From Dactylis glomerata (Eukaryota; Streptophyta; Magnoliopsida; Poales; Poaceae), in assembly GCA_007115705.1 (NCBI GenBank), contig QXEO01000431.1:2356001-2420000 (forward strand): a DNA stretch of 64,000 nt, read 5' to 3'. The notes under the pieces are model-generated. The model was not told the origin of the DNA. It made no database searches and saw only the letters and a program-made list of their open reading frames with translations. Shown in pieces: positions 22,611-34,553 of this stretch; position 1 is the stretch's first letter, and each line of letters opens with the position of its first letter. Made by a program: the position numbers and the translations under genes.

Positions 22611-24173
22611 CTACGCGTAAAAACGTCGTAGCTGCTCCGCATTCCACGGATTGCCCTCGTCTTTCCCTGTCTTCTTGTCTTGCAGTCGATATGCTCCTCC
22701 TGGTATCACTTCTGTGACAATGTAAGGTCCCACCCAAGGGGACTCCAATTTGCCGTGGCTGTCTTGCCTGAGTCGCAAAACTAGATCTCCCACCATGAAG
22801 GATCATGGACAAACTCGACTACTGTGGTAGTTTCGCAGGTTCTGTTGATACTGCGTGGCTCTTTCTAATGCTTTATCTCTTGCTTCATCTAGTGCATCGA
22901 CATCGTCTTGCAATGCTTCTGTTGATGTTGTTTCATCATACGCCGTTACTCTTGGAGCCTCGTGTGTAACTTCGACTGGAAGCACAGCTTCTGTGCCATG
23001 GACCAGGAAGAAAGGAGTTTCTTGAGTTGCTGCGTTGGGCGTGGTTCTTAGACTCCAAAGAACGGAGGGCAATTCATCTACCCAAGCGCTCTTGGCTTTC
23101 TCGAGAGGTGCTAAGAGCCTCTTTTTTATCCCACTACATATCAGGCCATTGGCTTTTTCGACTTGCCCATTTGTCTTTGGGTGTGCCACAGATGCAAATT
23201 TGAGTTTGATTCCTAATCCTTCGTAGCAACTCTTGAATTCCTTTGAGGTGAAGTTTGTCCCATTGTCCGTGATGATGCTATATGGTACGCCGAAACGGAA
23301 CACTATTGACTTGATGAAGTTGATCGCTGCTGTCGAATCTTGAGTTGTTACCGGGGCTGCTTCCACCCATTTGGTAAATTTATCGACTACCACTAGCATG
23401 TAAACATGTCCTCCTGGCCAGGATTTATGCAACTTTCCCACCATATCAAGGCCCCATTGTGCAAAGGGCCAGGACAATGGTATTGGCTGTAACTCTGCTG
23501 CTGGTGCATGTGGCCGAGATGCGAATCTTTGACAGGCTTCACACTTCCGGACTATATCTTTTGCGTCTTCGATGGCTGTTAACCAATAGAATCCTGCACG
23601 GAACGCTTTTGCCGCTATTGCCCTGCTGCTTGCATGATGGCCGCACACTCCGCCATGTACATCTTTTAGTATTACTTGTCCTTCCTGAGGCGTTACACAA
23701 CGCTGCAAAACGCCGGTAATACTTTTCTTGTACAATTTCCCCTGCAACACGACAAACGCTTTCGATCGTCGAGTTATCCTCTTGGCTTTCACTGCATCTT
23801 CTGGTAATTGTTTGTTTATCATATATGCGAGATATGGCTGCATCCAGGTTTCTTCTATCATCATGACTTCCTCGGGTTCCGGCGTAGCCCCCAAGCCTGC
23901 TATAGTAGTCGAAGTTTTGACACTTTTTATTGACTTTTCCACTATTTCCTCCCAGAATACTCCCGATGGCACGGGTAAATACTAGGACCCGATATTTGCT
24001 AAGGTGTCGGCTTCTTCATTGCTATTTCTGCTGATGTGCGAGACTTCGCATCCATCAAATGTTCCTTCGAGGTAGTGATATAAGTTCTTGTAGGCCATCA
24101 TGTTGTCATTGATTGTGTCGCATCTGTTCATAACTTATTGGACGACAAGGTTTGAATCCCAAAATATTTTTAG
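22611..24173 (-). pseudogene. pol: B2 pol: end of second RNase H and integrase, with premature stops
   Basis: One frame, interrupted by TAA 24135-24137, TAG 23982-23984 and TGA 22803-22805; a further TGA at 24174-24176 ends the upstream ORF. All fit C-to-T changes in CGA, CAA or CAG codons. Integrase has an HHCC zinc-binding region (CGHHASSRAIAAKAF, IVRKCEACQRF), then the catalytic core: Asp in WGLDMVGKL, Asp in IITDNGTNF, Glu in KTNGQVEKANG. The C-terminal part (VGDLVLRLRQDSHGKLES, WNAEQLRRFYA) lies after the TGA at 22803. The real end is TAG at 22611. Confidence 0.9.
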
Positions 24174-25803
24174 TCAAGTTGCTCCACATGCTTTGGCCAT
24201 CTTCATTCCATGTAGCAGAGCCTCGTATTCTGCTTCATTGTTAGAAGCCTGCGGAAAACTCATCCTTAAGACGTACTTCAGCTTGTCGCCATGCGGCGAT
24301 ATTAAGATTACTCCTGCGCCCACGCCTTGTACTCTCTTAGAACCGTCAAAGTACATTGTCCAGACACTCGATAAATCTGGCGGTCCCGTGCTCTGCAGCT
24401 CCAGCCATTCTGCTGTGAAATCTGGCAAGATTTGCGACTTGATTGCCTTCCTTTTTTCATACGTGATGTCCATGGGAGATAATTCGATTCCCCACAAAGA
24501 GACACGTCCTATTGCTGAAGGATTGTTCAATATGTTCGATAGTGGTGCTTCATTGACCACTATAATTGGGTGCACCGCAAAGTACTGTCGCAGTTTTCGT
24601 GCAGTTGTGAAAACACTATATGCAAGTTTCTGATAATGCGGGTACCTCTGTTTTGTCGGAGATAATACTTCACTGATGAAATATACCGGCCTCTGGACGC
24701 CGTGGGCTTTTCCTTCTTCACTTCTTTCGACTACTAATACTGTGCTCACCACCTGATGGGTTGCGGCGATGTAGAGTAGCAGTGGTTCTTTTTCTTTTGG
24801 TGCGACCAGCACTGGCGGTGTGGAAAGCACTTTTTGCAACTGTGCAAAAGCTGTGTTTGCTTCTTCTGTCCATTCAAATTTATCATCTGATTTCTTCATA
24901 AGTGCATAGAAAGGAAGCGCCTTTTCTCCCAATCGAGCAACAAAACGACTTAATGCCGCGACGCGTCCTGCAAGTTTCTGTACGTCGTGTAGTTTTGTGG
25001 GTTTCCCCATTGTTAAAATTGCTTGAATCTTCTCAGGGTTCGCCTCTATTCCTCGTGCTGATACCAGGAACCCCAAAAGTTGTCCTGCCGATACGCCGAA
25101 GGAACACTTTGTCGGGTTAAGCTTAAGCTTGTACCTGCTCAGGTTGTCGAAGGTTTCTGCCAAGTCGCTGATTAAAGATTTCTCCTCTCTTGTGGTGATG
25201 ACTACATCATCAATGTAGACTTGAATGTTGCGTCCTATTTGGCTCCCGAGGCAGTTTTGCATCATCCGTTGATAAGTTGCTCCTGCATTTTTTAGGCCGA
25301 AAGGCATTACTTGGTAGCAAAACACTCCGTACGGTGTGATGAAGGCCGTCTTTTCTTCGTCTTCCTTCTTTAATTTGATCTGATTGTAACCAGAATACGC
25401 GTCCAGAAAGGAAAGCCTCGCGCATCCCGCTGTTGAGTCAATTATCTGATCGATGCGGGGTAGAGGGAAGGGATCCTTCGGACAATGCTTATTGAGAGAT
25501 GTGTAGTCGACACATACTCTTTGTACGTCTGTGTTCTTCTTGGGGTACGATAACTGGGTTCGATACCCAACTCGAAGTTTTGATTTCTCTGATAAATCTG
25601 GCATTTTCCAGCCTGTGCAATTCTGATGCTATCGCCTTCCTTTTAGGTTCATCAAATCATCGTAATGGTTGCTTGACTGGCTTTGCCTTGGCATCTACAT
25701 TTAATGCGTGCTCGATGAGTTCTCTGGGAACCCCTGGCATGTCTGATGGACACCAGGCGAAGATTTCCCAGCGCTCACGGAGGAACTCGACGAGCGCGCT
25801 TTC
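24174..25803 (-). pseudogene. pol: B2 pol: reverse transcriptase, RNase H and start of second RNase H
   Basis: RT motifs are VCVDYTSLNKHCPKDPFPLP, LSFLDAYSGYNQI, FGLKNAGATYQRMM and YIDDVV (an Ile in the usual Y-x-DD box), between about 25560 and 25000. The first RNase H-like domain follows (VYFISEVLSPTKQRYPHYQK). The second one begins near 24390 (YFDGSKRVQGVGAGVILISP, NNEAEYEALLHGM), a dual RNase H arrangement. Upstream, one extra base in the run of four G at 25542-25545 shifts the frame, and TGA (near 25660) and TAG (near 25803) stops separate RT from protease. Confidence 0.92.
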
Positions 25804-28268
25804 CTATGCAAGATCCAAGTTCACCGCGATTGATGTCGTCTTGTTTGGATCTGTAGGGTGGACCTGGATCTTCTTCGAGTCCTGAGTTGTGTCGAAAGCC
25901 TGATCAGGCAGGGATCGTCCAATATCGGGTAGCACATTATGATCTGTTTCTCCTTTTAGCCTCTCATATTCTGCTGTCATGACGAAGGTTTGCGCCATCC
26001 TATTGAATTCTCTGTCACATGTGTTGGCTACTTCAAAGCTCCCTTGCACTGTAATTGTACCTTTGGGTCCTGGGATTTTTAGCGTAAGATACGCGTAATG
26101 AGGCACTGCCATGAATTTTGCAAATGCTGGGCGCCCCAGGATTGCATGGTATTGTGACGGACAGTCCATAACTTCAAATTCCAGCTTCTCTCTGCGGTAG
26201 TTGCTGCTACTGCCAAAGCAGACGTCGAGTTCTATTCTTCCCAAAGGGTAGTTTGCGGCTCCTGGTACTATTCCATGGAAGGAGCAGTCTGTTGGCTTTA
26301 AACTCGACAACGAGATACACATTGCCTTCAGTGTTCTAGGATATATCAGGTTGATGCCACTCCATGCGTCCATAAATACTCTTCCGATGTCGTACCCTCC
26401 TATTTGTGCCTTTAAAACCATAGGTGAGTGGCCTGGCCTGGGAACTTTCCTTGGGTGGTCTGCTCTACTGAACTTAACTGGTTGATCTGACCACCGCAAG
26501 TACTCTGTGGTAGCTGGTGGTGACGATATTGCGAGGTTTACTTGCCTGGATATGCTCTTTCGCTCTTTCTTCGACTTAGGCACCGGCTGAATCATAGCTG
26601 ATATGTAAACTTTTGACTCTAGGTGCCTTGCTAGTCTTTGCATTTGATATCCTTGACTTGCGTGCTTCTCTTCTTGCCATCCTACTTGGTTTGAGCTCAT
26701 GGCGCTTTGTAGTCTTAGAAACGTTCTACAATCCTTCATCTGGTGATTGGAGACTCTTTTCCCATCAAGATATGCGTAGTGGATTCGACAAGGTCCGTAT
26801 AACATATCCTCGGCCGAAGGACCGGAGTATCTCGATTTTCCTACTCCTTTTGCCTGAAACCTCCTGTTTTCATGTCCTTCCTCTTCTTCGGCTGCGTAGC
26901 CCGCGGCTACCTGATTTCGCCTTCCTTGGTTATCCCTGCTGCGGTGTCGTCTCCTTTGTCTGCTTATTCTGTCGACTTCTGGTGAACGTCCCCTTTTGTT
27001 ATTATATGCGTCTTCTCCATCAGCAAATTTGTTGGCATCTTCCATTAGCTCGGCTACTGTTGTAGGTCTTGCTCTTCCTATTTCTTCCACGAGATCTGAG
27101 CGACGAAGACCAGCCAAAAAAGCGTCTATTGCTCGTTCGTCGGAGACGTCCTCTGCTGAGTTTTTGATTACACTCTATCATTGTATATAAGAACGTAGAG
27201 TTTCGCCTTTCCTTTGCACACACGCCTTAACTTCCTCCAGTGATGCTGGGCGTTTGTATGTTGAATGAAAATTTCTTGCGAATTGGCTTTCGAGTTTTCC
27301 CCAACTTCCAATGGATTCGTTGGGTAGGGTATTCAACCATGACCGTGCTGCGCCGGTGAGGTGTAGCTGCAAACTTTGCATTGCAGTCGCTTTTGTTCCC
27401 CCAAATATCTGCACTGCCTGTAAATAGTCCGATAACCACAGGGTAGGTTCTTGCGACCCATCATATTTATGTTGATCATGTGGTAATTTGAATCCTTTGG
27501 GTACCCGAGTTTTGCGAACCCTGCGGGTAAAGCATAATGCGCCCATCTCTTTATCGTCGTCTTCATAATTTTCTTCCCTCCAGGCGTGGCGTGATTTATT
27601 TACTCGAGCCTGTGCTATTATATTTCTTGCGTCCTCCTTCCTCTTTTGTCGCCTTTCCTCTTCTGATGACTCACTATACTCGTTATCTGCGAAGTTGTAT
27701 CTGAGCTTTTCCTTTTGCTTTTCCTTGTAGCTTGTCGACTTTGCGTCTGGACCTTTTTCCCCGATCTTGCTCTCCACTATTCTGAGGCTTCGTATCGTGG
27801 CTCGGTGCATATCTTCTCGCGGATCCCCGGGTTCTGGCCTTGTGGTTAGTAAATACGCCTGTGCTGCTATCAACGCTGCTTCTGGCGTTTCTTGCATGAA
27901 GTCATCTTTCTCCTCTTCTAGCTGTGGGGTAGGGCTCCTCGAGTACCTTTCTTCTCTGCTGCGTGCTGTTGCCCCCTGTTGTGTTTTGGGTCTCCGCGCC
28001 TTTCTCTGCTGTACTCAGAATCCTCTCTATAGTCATCCCAGTATTACTCCCTTGATATACTGTTATTGTTTTGAAGGACCGTGTCTCTTTCCTCCCTTAG
28101 TTTCTTCTATGTTGGTACAATGCATACTGATATCCCATTAGAACTTCTCTTCTCGATCCTTCGGGTACTTCTGTACCGTGATTGATAGCTGACTTGATCA
28201 TTCTCCATTCGCCAGCCGAAATGTGGACTTTCTCCTTATCCTTTTTGTTGTGTTCTTTTATTTTGTCG
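25804..28268 (-). pseudogene. gag: B2 gag (main part) and protease
   Basis: The N-terminal 138 codons are at 40371-40783, across A3. The gag core is at about 27220-27560 (FKLPHDQHKYDGSQEP, LTGAARSWL). Adjacent TGA and TAG codons at 27172-27177 interrupt it, and there are further shifts between 27898 and 28097. Protease follows in frame; its active-site motif reads MDAWSG (near 26370) where B1 has MDAGSG, so the catalytic loop Gly is Trp. PSQYHAILGRPAFAKF is intact. Gag and protease are one frame here, as expected for the family. Confidence 0.87.
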
Positions 28269-28273
28269 ACTTG

Positions 28274-29088
28274 TGCTGGCGCGTAGTTGACGTGGGAAAG
28301 TATAGTTGATGTGGGAGCTTCTTCTTCTTCAATCCCCGGCAACGGCGCCAGAAAAGAGGCTGCTGGTGACAAGTTGACGCGTAGCAGACGGTCCTTGTGC
28401 GTGGTGAATAACCAGCCCGTTGGGAACCCCAAGAGGAAGGTATGATGAGTATAGCAGCTAGTTTTCCCTCAGTTAAGAAACCAAGGTTTAATCGTTCTTG
28501 GAGAGGAGAGACAAACGACTGAAGGTGATGCTTGCTAGTTTGCGATAGCTTCGGATAATTTATATATGGCGCCTCGTCCAAGCTTTGCTTGCTAGCTGCA
28601 ACGCGGAACCTGCACACAACACAACCAAGTACTTCGTTCCCAACTGGCGATGAGGCTGTCAATCTCACCGGTTTGCTTGAAACAAAGGTTATGAGCGTAT
28701 CGAGTGGAAAACAATAGAGTATGCGAGTAAAGTAAACAGTGCGAGTAAGGTAAACAGGTGATAGCAATATGATGGAAATAGGACCGGGGTCCACAGTTCA
28801 CTAGTGGTGTCTCTCCATAAGATAAATAACACATGCTGGGTAAACAAATTACAGTTGGGCAATTGATAGAATAAAGATAAATGTGATATGTCAAGAAGAT
28901 CACTATGAGATTTACTCTGGGTATTAAAACAAAATACATAGACCGCCATCCAACTGCATCTATGACTAATAATCCACTCAGGGGATATCGTCCGAACACC
29001 CCATGAGTATTAAGTTGCGAACAACGGATAATTGCATTAAGCAAAGTGTGTAATGTAAACAAAGCATATGCCCTTGAGCATATGAATG
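28274..29088 (-). repeat. A3 3' LTR, first part (with internal old PBS)
   Basis: Begins TGCTGGCGCG (plus-strand view). The internalised site TTTTCTGGCGCCGTTGCCGG (minus) is at 28334-28355. The usual family start GTTGGGAACCCC follows near 28419. The LTR is cut by C after GAATG (29084-29088, TSD of C). Confidence 0.88.
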
Positions 29089-30096
29089 TGTAACGACCCA
29101 AGATTTTATCAAATTTTGGGGGAAATTTTTTGCTTTTGTTTTGCTTGAGATGATTGGAAATTCACTAAGATTTAAAACTTCTGAGTCTATTTGAAGGCTT
29201 TATTAGAAAACTATTTTAAACTTTCTATTGTTCTTAAAGAACTCATTTGAGAAAACAAGATTTCAAAGTATTATTTTGTTGTTATTTAAAACCTATGCAA
29301 GCTTGCTCGCAAAGGAGTGATTTTCAAAATGTGATATCCTTTAAAGGATTACATTTCTAAAACATTGTTTGAAAATAGATTTCAAAATGTTATTCATAAA
29401 ATATATCCTCTATTTTAAAAAGGATTAGTTGAAAACCCTATATCTATTTTTGTATTATGCAAGCAAAGCCTTTTGCTAAATTTATAAAGCTTTTTGAAAA
29501 TCTTGTTTTATTTTGGGAAAACATGTTTGTTACTATTCTGGAATGTTGGTTGGAATTTTAGAAAAATTTAGAACTTGGTTTGAGCTCATTTGGAGCTAAA
29601 ATGTAAAAGTTATAAGACAAATCACAAAACAGAAAAGAATAAAAAGAAATAGAGAAAAAAAAAGAGAACCGACCCAGCTGGGCCAACCAGCCCAACTAGG
29701 CTGACCCAGCCCGCCATCTCTACTAGTTTTTTTTTCTTTCCTTCCCCTTCTATCTATTTTCTTCTTGGGCCTCATTTCCTTCCCTGGCCCAACTAGTCTG
29801 AAAACAATCAGCCCAACACCGGTCGTCTTCCTCCTCTGTTATGTTTCAGAAAACTGAACTCAAATTGAGATCTTAGTGCCATGGCTATACCTTCCCCTCT
29901 CAATTCCTTCGATTCTAAACACCGAAACGCCTCCTCTTAAACACGAAATTTACTCACCTTTCCACCACGGACCTATTCAGGCGATTAAAACCCCATTTTA
30001 GTGCACCTTAAAATCACCAATATTGCCATTAACTTCATTACAGTAACGGATCGAGTTTTGTTCGCCTCCGGTTGCTCCACTCACTCCCCCCCTCTG

Positions 30097-30103
30097 TATA
30101 AAT
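30097..30103 (+). promoter_or_regulatory. Putative TATA box of element C
   Basis: TATAAAT after a run of C and T (CCCCCCCTCTG), followed by GC-rich leader-like sequence with several short ORFs, the longest 66 codons at 30111-30311. Nothing recognised in them. Confidence 0.45.
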
Positions 30104-32782
30104 CTTACTCGTGAGTACCCATCGCACACCACACCCTCCAACACCCCACGCCCCTAGGCTGCCTCTCTGGACGGTGAATTTCGTCGCCGGAGCTCCGCAG
30201 TATAGTCGCCATTTATCGTCGATTCCGACCTTGCCAGTGAACCCCGCACCTCCTTCTCTCCCCTATCTCCTCCCCCTCTCTCCGGCGCCCCCTCTGACAT
30301 TTTCCCTTTGATTTAACTCGCAGCAAACCCAACTCCTGGACGCCACCTGAGGCCGCCGTCGCCTCCAGCCGTAAAATCCCCGTCGCTGCTGGAAGGTAAT
30401 GTCGTCGCCGATCAAACTCCCGAGGTCTCCGCCATCTTCTGCTTCATGTCCGTGACCTCCTCGCCGTCGCAACCCATCGGAACCTCACGGTCGATGAATT
30501 CCAGCACCGCCTCGTCGCCGGCGTTGACCGAATCTCGGTGAGCACACAAGAACTCCGTCCCAGCCCTTAGATCTCAATCCCATGGCCACGATTAGATCTA
30601 GAGGTGAACCGGTACGACCAGATCTGGGCTGTCCAAGGTTCATAAGATCCAACGGCCCGCATTTGTAATCCTAACGAACCGGTTTCTTCCAGTCATATCG
30701 CGCCACGTGGCCTTCTCTAAATCAAACAGAAATTCAAAATAGAAATTGAATCAGATTTGGGCTGAAACTTTGAAAAATCATATCTTTCGATTCATAAGTC
30801 CAAAAATAACAAATGATATACCGTTGGAATCCTTAGAACATCTAGAATCCAGCAGTACCATAAAATCTTATATTTTATGGGTTAAATTTGAATCTATTTT
30901 CAAATTGGAATCAAACTCTCTGTTAGCATGATTAATTCATATCTTCTGAACCAAGTGTCCAAAAATTACAATTTTGTAGTCTTTGGAATCCTCTGATCAA
31001 GTATAACATCATAGGATCAAGAAAATCCAAATTTGATATGTGCACACACCTTGTGCATTCAAATTTGTCCAAATCACTAATCTGATCACAATTTGATTTC
31101 TATAACTTATTTTGGGATGATTCAAATTGCTATAGCCTTGTATTACTGCAAGCTATCCAGTAGCATCACTCCCATAATTTCTTGAACCATTTCACAATTA
31201 TTCAAATTCTAATATGAGGATTTGAGTAATTTCTACTATAAGGATAAAACTATTTCTTTTAGCAATGTTCCTTTCAACTTTAGTGAATCCTATAATCATA
31301 CCTAGCCATCATTGTTGTCTAAAAAATGTCTTGATCAAGATCATATCTACTTAGACCTATCTTGTCTAGTTCACACATATTCAAATTACAATTGTGTTGT
31401 TTGAGTAAAGTGTGATACATCTCAATCATAGATTCTATTCTTGCTATATTGATCTAATCGACACTATAGCACCTATCCAATACTCCATGTACCCAATCTA
31501 AACCTTGGACCATAATCCCAAATGTTATCTACCTATACTCAATCCTCTGTCCACTTGATCCTGATCTCATGTATAGAACTATTCAATTAACAAATGAGTT
31601 AATTGAGTAAATCAATATATCACAAACCCCTATCCAAGCCTATGTGTAACTTATACATTATGAATAAGTGTTGTCACACTTTATTCAGTAGTGTTTTGTT
31701 GCACTATTGTATACTCATGTGAATCCATCCACATGAGTCATCTCTAAATTCTACCTTTGCTTATGCCAAGCACAAGATTTATATCACTACATTGTACCTT
31801 GGAGGACCAATCCTTTCCAATCATTTGATCTTGCCACTCAAGCTCTCAAAATCCATATCTCACAATCCACAATTCTTTTGCCATATCTCTCTTATCACAG
31901 TATCTTAATAAATCCAAAATGTAAAACAAACCCTTTTCAATTGTTTGTCTTGTTGTTTATGTTTGGATTGTATAGTGTGTTTATTTGTGTGCAATATTTC
32001 CTGTTTAGATTGTGAAGAGGAGCTGAACTACAAGTGTGATTGCTGTGAGTGTGCTGGTTGTTTCCAAGGCAAGTGACACACATATCCCCTACCTATTTTA
32101 CTACTGCATTAGTGTTTTCCAGTAGTATGCATGATAGGTGGAATATTCAACTGTTTTATAAAATGCTTAGATCCTAGTAGTGTATAGCTATCCTTTAAAC
32201 CCCACTTGATAGGATTGCAAATTTACTTTGGAAAGTGATGCCATGCTTTACTGATAAGTTGTTCTAAAATTAAACTACAACTTCAATGAACTACCTGGGT
32301 GGAATGGTGTGGCTTTGGGTGTGTTGAGTGTCTACTTAGGAGTCACATATCTTGGAAGTGAAAACCATGGTATGTGTTAGTGGCCTAAGTAGTATACTTG
32401 TGGTTGGCCACCCAGGAACAAAGAGATGGCTATGTCTTCCATGATTAGAGTGCTTCCAGTGCAGCCTTATGACATTATGGGCTCTGTCTTGACTGATTAG
32501 ATGTGAGGGTGCAACTTGCGTGCAAGAAGTGGTGGTAGTTGAATTGTAGGTTGGGAACGGAGCTTGCTAAGTTAGTTGCCCTCTCCTTCTAAAAGGTCTC
32601 GTTTCATTTTATGTATGGGCATAAAATGAATCGTAAGGTGAAAGTGCACAACCCCTGCAGGGTGTCAAACTAATCGATTAGCCGTGTCCCTGGTTATGGA
32701 CAACTTGAGTCTCTAGACATGGAATGTACGGAAGAATCTCATCACCTTTTTGAAATAATTAAAATTTGTGTAGAAAGAGGGG

Positions 32783-33075
32783 ATGCCTCAGGGCTACATG
32801 CCTGGCAGTGAAAACCATGTATGTGGTGGTGACCCGAGGGATTAACCTGGAATTGTAGAGTGACTACCCGGGGCTACATACTGGCAGTGAAAACCATGTA
32901 TGTGGTGGTGACCTGAGGTATTAACCAAGTTTTGTAGAGTAACTACCCGGGGCTACATACTGGCAGTGAAAACCATGTATGTGGTGGTGACCTGAGGTAT
33001 TAACCAAGTTTTGTAGAGTGACTACCCGGGGCTACATACTGGCAGTGAAAACCATGTATGTGGTGGTGACCTAGG
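32783..33075 (+). repeat. 79-80-bp tandem repeat in element C
   Basis: Four units beginning GGGCTACAT at 32791, 32871, 32950 and 33029 (spacings 80, 79, 79). Each contains GGCAGTGAAAACCATGTATG and GTGGTGGTGACC. The middle units are nearly identical and the last is partial. A diverged relative occurs near 32340-32400. Confidence 0.88.
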
Positions 33076-33613
33076 AGTTATCTCGATATTAAAGAAAATT
33101 CAGAATGCTTTAAAATGTATTGGTTTTGGAAAATATAGGATAAAACTGCTTTATGCAAATTAGCCCTTTGAGATCCACTAGCCAAATATCATGTAGTATA
33201 GTCTTACCACAAAATGCCACCAAATATGTGTCATTTGCCAGTACATCATTGTACTGACTCCTTTGGGGCTACATATTCAAACGTGTAGGTTGTTCTGATG
33301 AGGAGTAGATGGAGGAGTCTCGAGCCTGCATACCAACATGACTGCCTGTGGCACATTGCTGAAGATGGAGGCTCATTGCAATTTACTTTCCGTTGTGTTA
33401 GTTTGTGTTAAACTCTGGTATTCAAGCAAGTCCAAGTGGCTAAGCTATTTCTGTAAGGTTTAAAGACCATTGTATCTGGATTTGCGATGTAATAAATGAC
33501 ACTATCTGCAATGATTACTATATTTTGTACTGTGGTGCTATCTATTGATCCAGGGAGTAGCACATTAACACAGGAGCTCTGCCTTTTAGTAAAAGGCGGG
33601 TCGTTACAGAATG

Positions 33614-34553
33614 TTGTTTTCTCCCTAGTAGCAACAGCACATCTACAACCTTAGAGGTTTCTGTCACTCCCCCAAGTTAAATAGAGGCATGAACCCACTA
33701 TCGAGCATAAATACCCCCTCTTGGAGTCACTAGCAACTACTCGGCCAAGATAGCTAGTAACAACGGAGAGCATGCAAGATCATAAACAACATAGAGATAA
33801 CATAAGATAATATTCAGTACAACAACTCAATCATAAACACCAATATTCATCGGATCCCAACAAACCAAACATGTAGAATTACAATACGGTGATCTCAATC
33901 ATGTAGGGCAGCTCATGAGATCTAAACATGAAGCACATGGTGGAGAAGACAACCATCTAGCTACTGCTATGGACCCATGGTCTAAGGTAGACTACTCACT
34001 CATCGCTCCGAAGGCAAGCATGGCGATGAAGAAGACCTCCGGTGGCGATTCCCCTCTCTGGCAGGGTGCCGGGAAGAGCTTCTGGACCCTCCCGATCTTC
34101 GGGTCAACGGCGGCGGCGGATCGCGATGTGTTCTGGAAAAGTGATCGGGTACTTAGGTTTTTTCCGTCGGGGGGTCTTTATAGGCAAAGGGGCGATGTCA
34201 GAGGAGGGGCCAGGTGCCCTCACGCCAGGGTGGCGTGGCCCAGGCCCTGGCCGCGCCAGCCCTACGTGTGGTACCCTGGTGGCCCCCCTCCTACTCTCCT
34301 TCGGATCTCTGGAAGCTTCCGGGTAAAATAAGACTTCAGGAACTTGTTTCGTCCAATTCCGAGAATATTTCCTGTGTATCACTTCTGAAACACAAAAACA
34401 GCAGAAAACAGGGAACTGGCACTGTGGCAACTTGTTAATAGTTTAGTTCCGGAAAATGCATAAAAGTGCCACGAAGTGTAACGAAACAGTAGGCAAATGG
34501 TGTAAAAACAAGCATGGAGCATCAAAAATTATAGATACATTGGAGACGTATCA
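33614..34553 (-). repeat. A3 3' LTR, second part
   Basis: Continues the LTR after C and ends GACGTATCA. The TATA box is in TCTTTATAGG near 34177. ORFs here are LTR shadows shared with 39726-40143. Confidence 0.88.

Larger units (their letters stand above)
29089..33608 (+). mobile_element. Element C: 4.5-kb solitary LTR
   Basis: 4520 bp starting TGTAACGACCC and ending GGGTCGTTACA, an 11-bp perfect terminal inverted repeat with TG/CA ends, and TSD GAATG at 29084-29088 and 33609-33613. No internal primer site, purine tract or protein gene is seen, so it is best read as a solo LTR left by recombination. The orientation is set by a TATA box at 30097-30103. The 5' 1 kb ends GC-rich with pyrimidine-rich leader-like sequence (30110-30540); the rest is AT-rich, with a 79-bp tandem repeat near the 3' end. 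The size recalls the long LTRs of the LARD/Sukkula group, but identity was not checked. Confidence 0.75.

Noticed and set aside
32783..33075. Regularly spaced repeats that could suggest a CRISPR array
   Set aside because: Units are contiguous 79-80-bp copies without unique spacers, inside a plant LTR; a tandem repeat.
29089..33608. Element C as a DNA transposon, because of its 11-bp terminal inverted repeat
   Set aside because: TG/CA ends, 5-bp TSD, a TATA box and no transposase favour a solo LTR; short terminal inverted repeats are normal for LTRs.
33915..34331. Plus ORFs of 94-138 codons (also 14120-14410, 39726-40143, 44059-44379) rich in Gly, Arg and Pro
   Set aside because: They are antisense frames through the GC-rich part of the same LTR, overlapping in several frames, with no domain.
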